Assembly (NCBI GenBank): GCA_009912235.1
Contig: WNDS01000001.1
Coordinates: 496,001 to 560,000 of the forward strand
DNA from: Stenotrophomonas maltophilia
GTDB lineage: Bacteria; Pseudomonadota; Gammaproteobacteria; Xanthomonadales; Xanthomonadaceae
DNA length: 64,000 nt
Direction of reading: 5' to 3'
Of the stretch, positions 34,778 to 47,096 are shown piece after piece. Each line of letters begins with the position of its first letter. Within the stretch, counting starts at the first letter, position 1. The position numbers and the translations under genes are program-made. The notes beneath the pieces were generated by a model. It was not told the DNA's origin. It saw only the letters and a list, made by a program, of their open reading frames with translations, and made no database searches.

Positions 34778-36061
34778 TCACCAGCCGAACAGCTGGGCGA
34801 AATGCACGTCCACGCGCAGGCCGACGATCAGCGCGTTGGCGATGTCGGTGGTGCGGGTGGGGGCGAAGATCGGGTCGGGGTTGATCACGTACTGCAGGTT
34901 GGGCATCAGGCGGATGCCCTTGTGCACCGCCCAGCCGTAGCTCAGCTCGGTGATGATCTCGTCCGAATGCGGGCTGCCGGTGCCCCCGTGGCGGGCACGG
35001 CGGTCGCGCAGGAAGGCGATCTGCTCGTCACTGAAGTGCGTGTTGGACACGAACATGGCCAGGGTGTCCTGGTCACGCCCGGCGAAGGTGCCGGTCTTGA
35101 CGAAGTCGGCCGAGAAGAACTGGTCCACCGGTGCTTCGTTGCCGGTGTTCACGTAGGCACGCGCGAACAGCGCCAGGTTGCGCTTGCCCTCGCCGCGCCA
35201 GATGGTCTGGTCGCCCATCGCGTACCAGCCCACCCGCGAGCCGTCCAGCGCAGCGGTGGGCTTGCCGGTCAACGCCGCCGAGTTGCCGTTGGCATCGAAG
35301 AACGAACTGCGCCCGCCGTCGGTGTTGCGGTACACGCCCAGCCGGTAGGTACGCGGCAGGCGGTCGTTGGCGAAGCTGGTCTGGTAACCCACCTCGTAGG
35401 CACTGATCGCGCCGGTGCCTTCGCCGAAAGAGAAATCCACCCCGTTCTTGCCGGCCTTGTTCAGGTCATTGTTGAAATCGAACACGCCGGCCTGTGCGTA
35501 CCAGCGGTCGTCCACGTCGTAGCGCACGATCGCCGCCCACGAGGAATTCGGGTACGCGGTGATGCCCAGGTCGGTGATCGCCCCGTACGGGGTCAGGCAC
35601 ATCGCGTTGCTCATGAACACGCAGTTCAGTGCCGAATTGTTGAAGTAGCTGTTCACCGGCGCACGCCCGGCGGTGATGCTCAGGCCGTTGTCGAAGCGGT
35701 GGGTGATGGTCAGTCGGGTCAGGCGGCCGCCGGCCACCGGGCGCCAGGTCTGCTGCGCGCTGATCGAATTGCCGATCTTCTCGCGCGCGAGGTTGCCGCC
35801 GGCGAACCAGGCCCACTGTGCGTCGATATCGGTGTTGTGCACGCCGAACAGCTTGTCCAGGTCGAACTTCGACTGCGCCATGATCCAGTACGAACCCTCG
35901 GTGCCCTCCTTCACCCCGCCCACCGGGTTGTGGGCGACGTTGCCCACCAGGTCCAGGGTCAGGTCCACGCCATCGGGGGCGCGGTGTTCGGCGGCCAGCG
36001 CCGGGGCGGCCAGCAGGCTGGCCAGCAGCAGGTACAGCGGGGAATGCAGGAAACGGGACAT
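34778..36061 (-). CDS. OprB-family outer-membrane porin
   Basis: Predicted 16-strand beta-barrel porin of the carbohydrate-selective OprB family; 427 residues. ATG 36061 with GGGAG upstream gives a signal peptide (MSRFLHSPLYLLLASLLAAPALA). Repeated amphipathic strands with aromatic girdles (SWAAIVRYDVDDRWYAQAGVFDFNND, ISAYEVGYQT) and a C-terminal aromatic ending HFAQLFGW. Its place inside the PDC operon suggests uptake of the organic acid across the outer membrane rather than sugar transport; substrate is inferred. Confidence 0.88.
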   Translation of the reverse strand: MSRFLHSPLYLLLASLLAAPALAAEHRAPDGVDLTLDLVGNVAHNPVGGVKEGTEGSYWIMAQSKFDLDKLFGVHNTDIDAQWAWFAGGNLAREKIGNSISAQQTWRPVAGGRLTRLTITHRFDNGLSITAGRAPVNSYFNNSALNCVFMSNAMCLTPYGAITDLGITAYPNSSWAAIVRYDVDDRWYAQAGVFDFNNDLNKAGKNGVDFSFGEGTGAISAYEVGYQTSFANDRLPRTYRLGVYRNTDGGRSSFFDANGNSAALTGKPTAALDGSRVGWYAMGDQTIWRGEGKRNLALFARAYVNTGNEAPVDQFFSADFVKTGTFAGRDQDTLAMFVSNTHFSDEQIAFLRDRRARHGGTGSPHSDEIITELSYGWAVHKGIRLMPNLQYVINPDPIFAPTRTTDIANALIVGLRVDVHFAQLFGW

Positions 36062-36139
36062 GCAGGCTCCCTCCCCGGTGCGCGGGCACCAGGTGAATGC
36101 GTTGGGGTTCAGTGCCACGGCCACGCCGTGGCCTCGGGG

Positions 36140-37454
36140 TCAGGCGGGCTGGCTGGCCAGCAGCCGCGCACGGGTGCGGCGGGTGCCGATCTGCGCGGCC
36201 ATGGTCTTCTCGTCCAGCTTGCCTTCCCACTTGGCGATGACCAGTACCGCGATCGCGTTGCCGACCAGGTTCACGAAGGTCAGGCCCTCGGCCAGGATGC
36301 GGTGGATGCCCAGGATCAGCGCGATGCTGGCCACCGGAATCGTGCCGGTGGTGCCCAGCGTGGCCGCCAGCACCACGAACGCGGCACCGGCCACGCCGGC
36401 GGCGCCCTTGGAGGTCAGCAGCAGCACCGCGATCAGCGCCAGCTGGTGCCAGACCGTCAGCTCGGTGTTGGTGGCCTGGGCCAGGAAGATCGCCACCGCG
36501 GTCAGGTACAGGCAGGTGCCATCGAGGTTGAACGAGTAGCCGGCCGGAATCACGAAACCCACCACGCCTTCCTCGCAGCCCAGCTTCTTCATCTTCTCGA
36601 TCAGGCGCGGCAGCACGGTCTCGGTGGAGGTGGTGGCCGCCACGATCACGATTTCGTCGCGCAGGTAGCCCAGCAGCCGCCACAGGCTGGCACCGGTCCA
36701 CCAGCACACGCTGCCCAGCACCACCACGGTGAACACCGCGCAGACCGCGAAGAACTCGATGATCAGCTCGCCCAGCGACAGCAGCGAGCCGGCGCCGAAC
36801 TGGCCCACGGTGAAGGCGATGGCGCCGAATGCACCGATCGGCACCACGTACATGATGTAGCCGATGATCTTGAACAGCGCGCCCGAGGCGCTCTCGATCA
36901 CCGCCATCACCGGCTTGCCACGCTCGCCGGTGGCGGCCAGCGCCACGCCGGACAGCACGGCCACGAACAGCACCTGCAGCACGTGGGCCTCGGTGAACGC
37001 GCTGACCAGCGTGTTGGGGATGATGGCCATGATGTAGGCCACCACCGACTGGTCATGGGCGCTGTGCACGTACCCCTGGATGCTGGCCATGTCGATGCTG
37101 GCCGCATCGATGTTCATGCCCGCCCCCCGGCTTCCACAGGTCCACCGCCACCAGCCCGACGATCAGCGCCAGGATGGTGATGGCCTCGAAATACAGCAGC
37201 GATTTCAGCGCCAGGCGGCCCACGCTGCGCATGTCGCGCATGCCGGCGATGCCGTGCACCACGGTGACGAAGATGATCGGGCCGATCATCATGCGGATCA
37301 GCTTGATGAAGCCATCGCCCAGCGGCTTTATCGCCGAGCCGAGGTCGGGCTGCAGCCAGCCCAGCAGCACGCCGATCACGGTGCCCGCCAGCACCTGGAA
37401 CCACAATTGGCCTACAAGGCCGAAGCGGCCGGGCCGCTTCTGTACCACGGTCAT
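36140..37454 (-). pseudogene. dctA: C4-dicarboxylate transporter DctA, split by one-base slip in C6/G6 run
   Basis: Proton or sodium symporter of the DAACS family for dicarboxylates. The N-terminal part (from ATG 37454, [20 protein letters not shown]) ends in frame at VAVDLWKPG; the remaining 325 residues start [17 protein letters not shown] in another frame. Removing one base of the six-G run (plus strand C6, 37123-37128) restores KPGAGMNID, the joint found in DctA proteins. The rest is intact: IVAATTSTETVLPRLIEKMKKLG, VIPAGYSFNLDGTCLY, TSKGAAGVAG. As written it would not transport. A real slip, or a homopolymer read error. Confidence 0.9.
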
Positions 37455-37497
37455 GACAACCCTCTCAGGTCGCAGATGATAGAAAGGCGCTGCCTGT

Positions 37498-38552
37498 TCA
37501 GTCGAACAGCACGCCATCGAACAGCTTCCGTGCGGTACGCACTACCGCCGCCCGGGCCACCTGCCCGGCCGAGTCCAGCGTGATCACGCAGCCGGTGGCA
37601 CCGCTGGGGTGCTCCACCTGCAGGGTCTGCACCGCCCCGCCCGGCAGCACCGCCAGCGCATGCGCCGGGGTGCCGGGCAGCAGGCAGGCCGTGGCCACCG
37701 TCACCGCGCCCAGCACGCCCGCCGAGGCGTGGCAGCGGTGCGGAATGAACGAACGCACGCTGATCGCCCCGCCGGCACGCGGCGCGGCCACCAGCATCAT
37801 CTTCGGCACCGACTGCGCGGCCACGTCACCCAGCCGCATCAGTGGCCCGGCCTGCAGGCGGATCGCCTCCAGCCGGGCCTTCAGCGCGGTATCGGCATCC
37901 AGCGTGGCGCGGTCTTCGTGCCCGCTGATGCCCAGGTCGGCCGCACGCAGCACCACGCAGGGCATGCCGTTGTCGATCAGGGTCACCTCCACCCCGTCGA
38001 TGCGGTCGGTCAGCTGCCCGGTCGGCAGCAGGGCGCCGCAGCTGGAACCGGCGGTGTCCTCGAACGCCAGCGGTACCGGTGCGGCCGTGCCCGGCACGCC
38101 GTCGATCTGCGCATGCCCGGCGTAGCTCACCCGGCCCGAGGGGTCTGCACCGTCGCGGTGGCCAGCGTGCCGGTGTTGGCCATGAAGATGCGCACCTCGG
38201 TTGCATCGCCGGTGGCCGCCACCAGCCCGCGCTCGATCGCGAACGGGCCGACCCCGGCCAGCATGTTGCCGCAGTTCTGCGCATCGCTGACCACCGCCTG
38301 GTCCACGAACACCTGCAGGAACCGGTAGTCCACATCGGCATCGGCACGGACCGAGCGCGAGACCACCGCCACCTTGGAGGTCAGCGGATCGGCGCCGCCC
38401 ATGCCATCGATCTGCCGCAGATCGGGCGAACCGTAGGCGCGCAGCAGGAAGGCATCGCGCGCGGCGGCATCGGCCGGCAGCTCGTCGGCCACGAAGAAGC
38501 CGCCCTTGGAGGTGCCACCGCGCATCCACATCGCGCGCACGCCGTCATTCAT
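37498..38552 (-). pseudogene. galD: 4-oxalomesaconate tautomerase (GalD/PrpF family), split by one-base slip
   Basis: PrpF-fold isomerase interconverting keto and enol 4-oxalomesaconate. From ATG 38552 ([20 protein letters not shown], the family start with its catalytic-site Gly/Thr loop) the frame ends after ATVQTPRAG. The rest (GRVSYAGHAQIDGVPGTAAPV... SFIPHRCHASAGVLGAVTVA) is in another frame. Adding one C to CCCC (plus strand GGGG, 38140-38143) gives VQTPSGRVSYAGHAQIDG and about 351 residues. Overlaps the galC 3' end by eight bases. Same lesion type as in cheA2. Confidence 0.88.
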
Positions 38553-39216
38553 AGCGCAGCCCCTTGGCGGCCAGCGCGTCACGCATGCCGTAGATATCCA
38601 GGCCCAGTTCACCGCGCGCCAGCCGCACGCGCTTGTCGGCCTCGCGCGCCTCGCGTGTCTGCGCCTCGGCGGCCACCGTTGCGGCGTGCAGGCGCGGCAC
38701 GATGCAGATGCCATCGTCGTCAGCCACCACGATATCGCCGGCCTCCACGGCCGCACCGCCACACACCAGCGGCACGTTCACCGCGCCCAGCGTCTGCTTC
38801 ACCGTGCCCTGCGCGTGCACCGCCCGGCTCCAGACCGGGAACCCCATCGCGGTCAGCTCGCGCACATCGCGTACGCCGGCATCGATCACCAGGCCCACGC
38901 AACCGCGCGCCTGCGCCGAGGTCGCCAGCAGGTCGCCGAAGTAGCCGTCGGTGCAGTCGCTGGTCGGCGCCACCACCAGCACGTCGCCCGGCTGCAGCTG
39001 CTCGATGGCCACGTGCATCATCCAGTTGTCGCCCGGCGGCACCGACACCGTCACCGCGCTGCCGGCAATGCGCGCCCCGGAATACACCGGGCGCAGGCGC
39101 GGGTGCAGCAGGCCGCTGCGGCCCTGCGCTTCGTGCACGGTGGCCACACCGGCCTCGGCCAGGGCATGGATCAGCGCCGGTTCGGCGCGCTCGGCATGGG
39201 TCACAACGCGGGACAT
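38545..39216 (-). CDS. galC: 4-carboxy-4-hydroxy-2-oxoadipate aldolase (GalC/LigK, RraA family)
   Basis: Class II aldolase of the RraA fold that splits 4-carboxy-4-hydroxy-2-oxoadipate to pyruvate and oxaloacetate. 223 residues. [35 protein letters not shown] and the metal/substrate motif [26 protein letters not shown] are characteristic. First gene of the minus-strand operon, divergent from the LysR gene across a 100-bp gap that should hold the shared operator. Confidence 0.92.
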   Translation of the reverse strand: MSRVVTHAERAEPALIHALAEAGVATVHEAQGRSGLLHPRLRPVYSGARIAGSAVTVSVPPGDNWMMHVAIEQLQPGDVLVVAPTSDCTDGYFGDLLATSAQARGCVGLVIDAGVRDVRELTAMGFPVWSRAVHAQGTVKQTLGAVNVPLVCGGAAVEAGDIVVADDDGICIVPRLHAATVAAEAQTREAREADKRVRLARGELGLDIYGMRDALAAKGLRYE

Positions 39217-39316
39217 CCATCCATCCTCGTTCGGGTTGGCGCAGTCTGGTCCGCAGCCGCCGCTTCATGAAAGATCGTTTTCCGTCCGACCCATTCAATC
39301 TGGTTATAGTTGTGGC

Positions 39317-40564
39317 ATGGATGCGCTTGCCGAGCTGAACCTGAAGCATCTGCACGCGCTGGTGGCCGTACACGTTCATGGGGGCATCAGCGCCGCCGCG
39401 CCGCGCATCAACCTGTTCCAGCCCGCACTGACCCAGGCCATCGCCCGGCTGGAACGCCAGCTGGACGCGGCCCTGTTCGACCGCCAGCCCGGCGGCATGT
39501 CCGCCACCGAGGCCGCCCTGCTGCTGGTGCCGCGGGTGGAGCGGGCGCTCGGCTCCCTGGCGCGCGGGGTGCGCCTGGCCCGGCGCGCGGCACGGTTGCC
39601 GGCCCTGCCCGCACTGGAACGGCGCCTGACCCTGAGCCAGCTGCGCGCCCTCACCGCAGTGGACACCGCCGGCAGCTACACACTGGCCGCCGCCCGCGCC
39701 GGGCTTTCGCAGCCGGCCATGCACCGTGCGGTGCGCGACCTGGAGGCGGTCATCGAGGTGCCGCTGCTGCTGCGCCGGGGCAAGACCCTGCAGGCCACGC
39801 CGGCCGCCACCCGGCTGCTGCGCCAGGTGCGGCTGGCGCTGTCCGAGCTGGCCGCCGGCGTGGACGAACTGGCGGCACTGCGCGACCAGCAGGGCGGCCG
39901 GCTGGCGATCGGGGTGATGCCGCTGGCACGCGCCATCCTGTTGCCGCAGGCGTTGGCGCGCTTCGCCCGGGCCTGGCCCGGTGCCACCGTGAACGTGGTC
40001 GAAGGCCCCTTTGCCGAACTGCTCTCGGACCTGCGCGAAGGCGGCCTGGACCTGCTGGTCGGCGCCATTCGCGATCTCAGCGCGGTACCCGATGTGGTGC
40101 AGGAGGGTCTGTTCGACGACGACCCGGTCATCGTCGGCCGCAGCGGACACCCGCTGGCAGGCCAGGCCCGCCTCGGTTTCGACACGTTGCTGGCATACCC
40201 CTGGGTGATTCCCGCCAGCGGCGCGCCGGTGCGTGCGCGCTGGGAGCGCATGTTCCGCGAGAACGGGCATGAACCGCCCGCGCTGCGCATCGAATGCGGC
40301 TCGGTGGTGATCACCCGCGGCCTGCTGCTGGAGGATGACTGGCTCACGCTGATGTCGCGCGACCAGTTCGTGTTCGAGTGCCGCGCGGGGGTGCTCACCG
40401 AAATCGGGCTGGCCGGCCACAGCCTGCGTCGCCGCATCGGCCTGACCACCCGCGCCGACTGGCACCCGACCCGGCCCCAGCGCGCGTTCCTGCAGACCTT
40501 CCGCGAGGTCTGCGCCGAACGCAGCGACGATGCCCCCGAGGCGTGGCCGTTCCGCTACCCGTGA
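39317..40564 (+). CDS. LysR-type regulator with two tandem DNA-binding domains
   Basis: Predicted activator of the divergent PDC/oxalomesaconate operon. 415 residues, about 100 more than a normal LysR protein. Two winged-helix segments are visible: 9-66 (LKHLHALVAVHVHGGISAAAPRINLFQPALTQAIARLE) and 105-163 (LSQLRALTAVDTAGSYTLAAARAGLSQPAMHRAVRDLE), each with the LysR helix pattern. The effector domain (about 190-400) is complete. The second unit fits the canonical LysR position relative to the effector domain, so the first is the extra one. ATG at 39317; a second ATG four bases on is out of frame. Confidence 0.88.
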   Translation: MDALAELNLKHLHALVAVHVHGGISAAAPRINLFQPALTQAIARLERQLDAALFDRQPGGMSATEAALLLVPRVERALGSLARGVRLARRAARLPALPALERRLTLSQLRALTAVDTAGSYTLAAARAGLSQPAMHRAVRDLEAVIEVPLLLRRGKTLQATPAATRLLRQVRLALSELAAGVDELAALRDQQGGRLAIGVMPLARAILLPQALARFARAWPGATVNVVEGPFAELLSDLREGGLDLLVGAIRDLSAVPDVVQEGLFDDDPVIVGRSGHPLAGQARLGFDTLLAYPWVIPASGAPVRARWERMFRENGHEPPALRIECGSVVITRGLLLEDDWLTLMSRDQFVFECRAGVLTEIGLAGHSLRRRIGLTTRADWHPTRPQRAFLQTFREVCAERSDDAPEAWPFRYP

Positions 40565-40571
40565 GTGCCCC

Positions 40572-40612
40572 GGGGTCAGATCCGTTCTCCTCTGGAAAAC
40601 GGATCTGACCCC
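40572..40612. repeat. GGGGTCAGATCC-type palindromic repeat, copy 1
   Basis: Perfect 15-bp arms (GGGGTCAGATCCGTT and its complement) around an 11-base loop, eight bases after the LysR stop and just before the acnB terminator. A second copy with the same GGGGTCAGATC head is at 62735-62773. It can fold as a strong hairpin and lies between convergent genes. Confidence 0.85.
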
Positions 40613-40625
40613 GCCCCCAGCCCAC

Positions 40626-40654
40626 AAAAAAACCCCCGGCTTTCACCGGGGGTT
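40626..40654 (-). terminator. Rho-independent terminator of acnB
   Basis: Stem AACCCCCGG / CCGGGGGTT with a six-base loop; on the minus strand it is followed by seven T residues, so it ends acnB transcription. In the plus direction the trailing TTCTTCGTTT may also stop LysR read-through. Confidence 0.88.
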
Positions 40655-40685
40655 CTTCGTTTACAGCATCAACCGATCAGCAGGA

Positions 40686-43277
40686 TCAGGCAGCGACCGT
40701 CTTGGCCACGTCCTGGTATTCCTCGATCTGGTCGAAGTTCATGTAGCGGTAGATCTCCGCGCCGCTGGCGGCGATCACGCCCACATCGGCCATGTACTCT
40801 TCCTTGGTCGGGATGCGGCCCAGACGCGAGCAGATCGCGGCCAGTTCGGCCGAACCCAGGTACACGTTGGTGTTGCGGCCCAGGCGGTTCGGGAAGTTGC
40901 GGGTCGAGGTCGACATCGCGGTGGAGCCTTCGCGGATCTGTGCCTGGTTGCCCATGCACAGCGAGCAGCCCGGCATTTCCATGCGTGCGCCGGTGGCGCC
41001 GAAGGTGCCGTACACGCCTTCCTTGGTCAGCTCCGAGGCGTCCATCTTGGTCGGCGGGGCCGCCCACAGGCGGGTCGGCAGGTCGCGCTTGCCTTCCAGC
41101 AGCTTCGCAGCGGCACGGAAGTGACCGATGTTGGTCATGCACGAACCGATGAACACTTCGTCGATCTTGGCACCGGCCACTTCAGACAGCGTCTTCACGT
41201 GGTCCGGGTCGTTCGGGCAGGCCACGATCGGCTCGTGGATGTCGGCCAGGTCGATCTCGATGACGGCAGCGTACTCGGCGTCGGCATCCGGCTCCAGCAG
41301 CTCCGGGTTGGCCAGCCACGCTTCCATCTTCTCGATACGGCGCTGCAGCGAACGCGGATCCTGGTAACCCTCGGCAATCATCCACTTCAGCAGGGTGATG
41401 TTGCTGGTCAGGTACTCGATGATCGGTTCCTTGTTCAGGCGCACCGAGCAACCGGCAGCCGAACGCTCGGTCGAGGCGTCGGACAGCTCGAACGCCTGTT
41501 CGACCTTCAGCTCCGGCAGGCCTTCGATTTCCAGGATGCGGCCGGAGAAGATGTTCTTCTTGCCGACCTTGGCCACGGTCAGCAGGCCCGACTTGATGGC
41601 GTACAGCGGGATTGCGTTGACCAGGTCACGCAGGGTCACGCCCGGCTGCATCTGGCCCTTGAAGCGCACCAGCACCGACTCGGGCATGTCCAGCGGCATC
41701 ACGCCGGTGGCCGCGGCGAAGGCGACCAGGCCCGAACCGGCCGGGAACGAAATGCCCACCGGGAAACGGGTGTGCGAGTCACCACCGGTACCGACGGTGT
41801 CCGGCAGCAGCATGCGGTTGAGCCAGCTATGGATCACGCCGTCGCCCGGGCGCAGCGAAACGCCACCACGGGTGGAGATGAACTCCGGCAGGGTGTGGTG
41901 GGTCTTCACGTCCACCGGCTTCGGGTAGGCCGCGGTGTGGCAGAACGACTGCATCACCAGGTCGGCCGAGAAGCCCAGGCAGGCCAGGTCCTTCAGCTCG
42001 TCGCGGGTCATCGGGCCGGTGGTGTCCTGCGAGCCGACCGAGGTCATCTTCGGTTCGCAGTAGGTACCCGGGCGCATGCCCTGGCCTTCCGGCAGACCGC
42101 AGGCGCGGCCGACCATCTTCTGCGCCAGCGAGAAGCCCTTGCCGGTGTCGGCCGGCTGCACCGGCAGGCGGAACAGGTCGGTCGGGGCCAGGCCCAGCGC
42201 TTCGCGCGCCTTGCCGGTCAGGCCACGGCCGATGATCAGCGGAATGCGGCCACCGGCGCGCACTTCGTCGAACAGCACGTCGCTCTTCACTTCGAACTCG
42301 GCGATCACTTCGCCGTTCTTCAGGGCCTTGCCGTCGTACGGGCGCAGCTCGACCACGTCGCCGTGGCCCATCTGCGAGACGTCCAGCTCGATCGGCAGCG
42401 CGCCGGCATCTTCCATGGTGTTGTAGAAGATCGGGGCGATCTTGCCACCCAGGCAGACGCCGCCGGCGCGCTTGTTCGGGATGTACGGAATGTCATCGCC
42501 GGTCCACCACAGCACGCTGTTGGTGGCCGACTTGCGCGAGGAACCGGTGCCGACCACGTCGCCGACGTAGGCCACCAGGTGACCCTTGTCCTTGAGATCG
42601 AGGATCTGCTGGATCGGGCCGCGCTTGCCGTCTTCTTCCGGGGTGAACGCCGCGTCGTCGCGCTTGTTCTTCAGCATCGCCAGGGCGTGCATCGGAATGT
42701 CAGGGCGGGTGGTGGCGTCCGGGGCCGGCGACAGGTCGTCGGTGTTGGTTTCGCCCGGCACCTTGAACACGGTGACGGTCAGGCTCTGCGGCACTTCCGG
42801 GTTGCTGGTGAACCACTCGGCGTCGGCCCAGCTCTGCAGCACGGCCTGGGCGTTGGCGTTGCCGGCCTTGGCCTTTTCCTGCACGTCATGGAACGCATCG
42901 AACACCAGCAGGGTGTGCTTCAGCGCGTTGGCGGCCACGGTGCCGACCTGCGCATCGTCCAGCAGGTGGATCAGCGGGGCGACGTTGTAACCGCCGAGCA
43001 TGGTGCCCAGCAGTTCGGTGGCGCGCTCGCGGCTGATCAGCGCGCTGTTCTCGGTGCCGAAGGCAATGGCGGCCAGGTACGAGGCCTTGACCTTGGCGGC
43101 GTCATCGACGCCGGCCGGCACGCGGTGGGTCAGCAGGTCGAGCAGGAACTCGGCCTCACCGGCCGGCGGGTTCTTCAGCAGTTCGATGACATCGGCCGTC
43201 AGCTGCGCGCTCAGCGGCAGCGGCGGGATGCCAAGCGCGGCGCGCTCGGCGACGTGGTGGCGGTAGGCTTCCAACAT
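40686..43277 (-). CDS. acnB: Aconitate hydratase B
   Basis: TCA-cycle aconitase (bifunctional with 2-methylisocitrate dehydratase activity in many bacteria), cytoplasmic, 4Fe-4S. 863 residues beginning [21 protein letters not shown], the AcnB-type HEAT-like N-terminus. Cluster cysteines lie in [13 protein letters not shown] and [11 protein letters not shown], with [27 protein letters not shown] upstream. GGGAG precedes the ATG. Its partner acnA lies 954 bp upstream on the other strand, with a toxin-antitoxin pair between. Confidence 0.97.
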   Translation of the reverse strand: MLEAYRHHVAERAALGIPPLPLSAQLTADVIELLKNPPAGEAEFLLDLLTHRVPAGVDDAAKVKASYLAAIAFGTENSALISRERATELLGTMLGGYNVAPLIHLLDDAQVGTVAANALKHTLLVFDAFHDVQEKAKAGNANAQAVLQSWADAEWFTSNPEVPQSLTVTVFKVPGETNTDDLSPAPDATTRPDIPMHALAMLKNKRDDAAFTPEEDGKRGPIQQILDLKDKGHLVAYVGDVVGTGSSRKSATNSVLWWTGDDIPYIPNKRAGGVCLGGKIAPIFYNTMEDAGALPIELDVSQMGHGDVVELRPYDGKALKNGEVIAEFEVKSDVLFDEVRAGGRIPLIIGRGLTGKAREALGLAPTDLFRLPVQPADTGKGFSLAQKMVGRACGLPEGQGMRPGTYCEPKMTSVGSQDTTGPMTRDELKDLACLGFSADLVMQSFCHTAAYPKPVDVKTHHTLPEFISTRGGVSLRPGDGVIHSWLNRMLLPDTVGTGGDSHTRFPVGISFPAGSGLVAFAAATGVMPLDMPESVLVRFKGQMQPGVTLRDLVNAIPLYAIKSGLLTVAKVGKKNIFSGRILEIEGLPELKVEQAFELSDASTERSAAGCSVRLNKEPIIEYLTSNITLLKWMIAEGYQDPRSLQRRIEKMEAWLANPELLEPDADAEYAAVIEIDLADIHEPIVACPNDPDHVKTLSEVAGAKIDEVFIGSCMTNIGHFRAAAKLLEGKRDLPTRLWAAPPTKMDASELTKEGVYGTFGATGARMEMPGCSLCMGNQAQIREGSTAMSTSTRNFPNRLGRNTNVYLGSAELAAICSRLGRIPTKEEYMADVGVIAASGAEIYRYMNFDQIEEYQDVAKTVAA

Positions 43278-43317
43278 GACAACTCCCGGGTAATGCAGGT
43301 GAAAAGGTGGATTGGGC

Positions 43318-43716
43318 TCAGGCTTGCGGCACGATCAGCTTCAGGCCCTTGAAGTAGTCGCGGTAAAATGTATCGTTCCAGGTGATCAGCCCATCGCACT
43401 GCAGCAGTGCGTGCGCGCCCACCATGAAGTCGTCCAGGCTGCGGCGGGTGGCCCCGCGCTGCCGGTGGCGGCGCTGCATCTCGCCCGCGCGCAGGGCCGA
43501 TTTGGCCTCCAGCGCGTTGAAGTGCACGCCCATTTCCTGCAGTGCTTCGAGCACCTCGGCACCGCCGCGCAGGGCGGCGCAGATCTCGGCCAGGGTGGCC
43601 CCGCAGACCACCACGCGGCCACCGACCAGGCTCTGCCGCAGGCAGGCCTCCACCGCATCGGCCTGCGGGCCGTTGCTGAGCAGTTCGATCAGGACCGGGG
43701 AATCGACGGCGATCAT
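43318..43716 (-). CDS. PIN-domain ribonuclease toxin (VapC family)
   Basis: Predicted endoribonuclease toxin, 132 residues. Acidic site residues visible: Asp5 ([12 protein letters not shown]), Glu44 ([10 protein letters not shown]), Asp95/Asp96 ([13 protein letters not shown]) and Asp115 ([11 protein letters not shown]). Start taken at ATG 43716, six bases after the antitoxin stop; GTG 43719 is an alternative. Forms an operon with the AbrB-type antitoxin. It ends 40 bp before acnB, so read-through could reach acnB. Confidence 0.88.
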   Translation of the reverse strand: MIAVDSPVLIELLSNGPQADAVEACLRQSLVGGRVVVCGATLAEICAALRGGAEVLEALQEMGVHFNALEAKSALRAGEMQRRHRQRGATRRSLDDFMVGAHALLQCDGLITWNDTFYRDYFKGLKLIVPQA

Positions 43717-43722
43717 CACGGC

Positions 43723-43947
43723 TTATTCCTCGTCGCGCACGGCGCGCACGGCGGCCTCGGCCGAATCGAAGCCATCGAGCGCGAACTTGCCGCGTGCCCG
43801 TGAAATGGCATCGTCAACACTCTTGCGCAGGATGATGCGGCTGCCGTCGAGTTCGACCTTCAGCTGGGTGCCCTTGGTCAGCCCGAGGGCGTCACGCACG
43901 GCCTTGGGCAGGGTGATCTGCCCGCGTTCTGCAACAGTGGCTTCCAT
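43723..43947 (-). CDS. AbrB/SpoVT-type antitoxin (VapB family)
   Basis: 74-residue antitoxin and autorepressor. ATG 43947 gives MEATVAERGQITLPKAVRDALGL, the swapped-hairpin DNA-binding domain (TVAERGQITLPKAVRD), followed by a C-terminal toxin-binding tail (FALDGFDSAEAAVRAVRDEE). A GTG 24 bases upstream is possible, but would place the start next to the -10 box. Controlled by the operator at 43964-43984. Confidence 0.88.
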   Translation of the reverse strand: MEATVAERGQITLPKAVRDALGLTKGTQLKVELDGSRIILRKSVDDAISRARGKFALDGFDSAEAAVRAVRDEE

Positions 43948-43963
43948 GGGTAGGCTCTCTTCG

Positions 43964-43984
43964 GTATGCACAAATTATACATAC
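43964..43984 (-). promoter_or_regulatory. Operator/promoter of the toxin-antitoxin pair
   Basis: A 21-bp imperfect palindrome with GTATG...CATAC ends and AA/TT centre. On the minus strand it contains a perfect TATAAT (plus-strand 43974-43979), so a bound antitoxin dimer would cover the -10 box. It lies 17 bp ahead of the antitoxin ATG. Among the few AT-rich islands in the window. Confidence 0.72.
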
Positions 43985-44231
43985 TTCGAGGGTCATACTG
44001 CTACCCGCCCCATCTGTTCAGCCAACGGCAGGCCCTGTCCCGCAAAGGATCCACCTCATTCATGAGATGCGCCATACACCGCCGGCTGTACGCTGGACCC
44101 GATGCCGCAGACCCAAGCCCCACCGCGCTGAATGATTCATACTGGCGCGGCGGGACCCACCGCCCGCGACGAACGCAAGCAGGCCCGACCGCTCGGGCCA
44201 CTGCAAGCCATCCGCAAGAGGAGTCACCTGC

Positions 44232-46985
<2,754 letters not shown>

Positions 46986-47037
46986 GGTCGTGTGCTGCGA
47001 CGGCGATGGTGTCAGACAGCATCGCCGCAACACCCAG

Positions 47038-47066
47038 AGCCGGGCCCGCAAGGGCCCGGCTTTTCT
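47038..47066 (+). terminator. Rho-independent terminator of acnA
   Basis: Perfect 10-bp stem AGCCGGGCCC / GGGCCCGGCT, GCAA tetraloop, then TTTTC. It lies 52 bp past the acnA stop. Confidence 0.88.
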
Positions 47067-47096
47067 GTGGGAGGGCGCAGGGCGTGCGCCCGCCGC

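Noticed and set aside
43985..44002. -35 element for the toxin-antitoxin promoter
   Set aside because: At 17-bp spacing from TATAAT the sequence does not resemble TTGACA; only the -10/operator is supported.
44129..44139. TGAAT-G-ATTCA palindrome upstream of acnA as an operator
   Set aside because: Only 11 bp, no repeat or known binding consensus, and no convincing -35/-10 around it.
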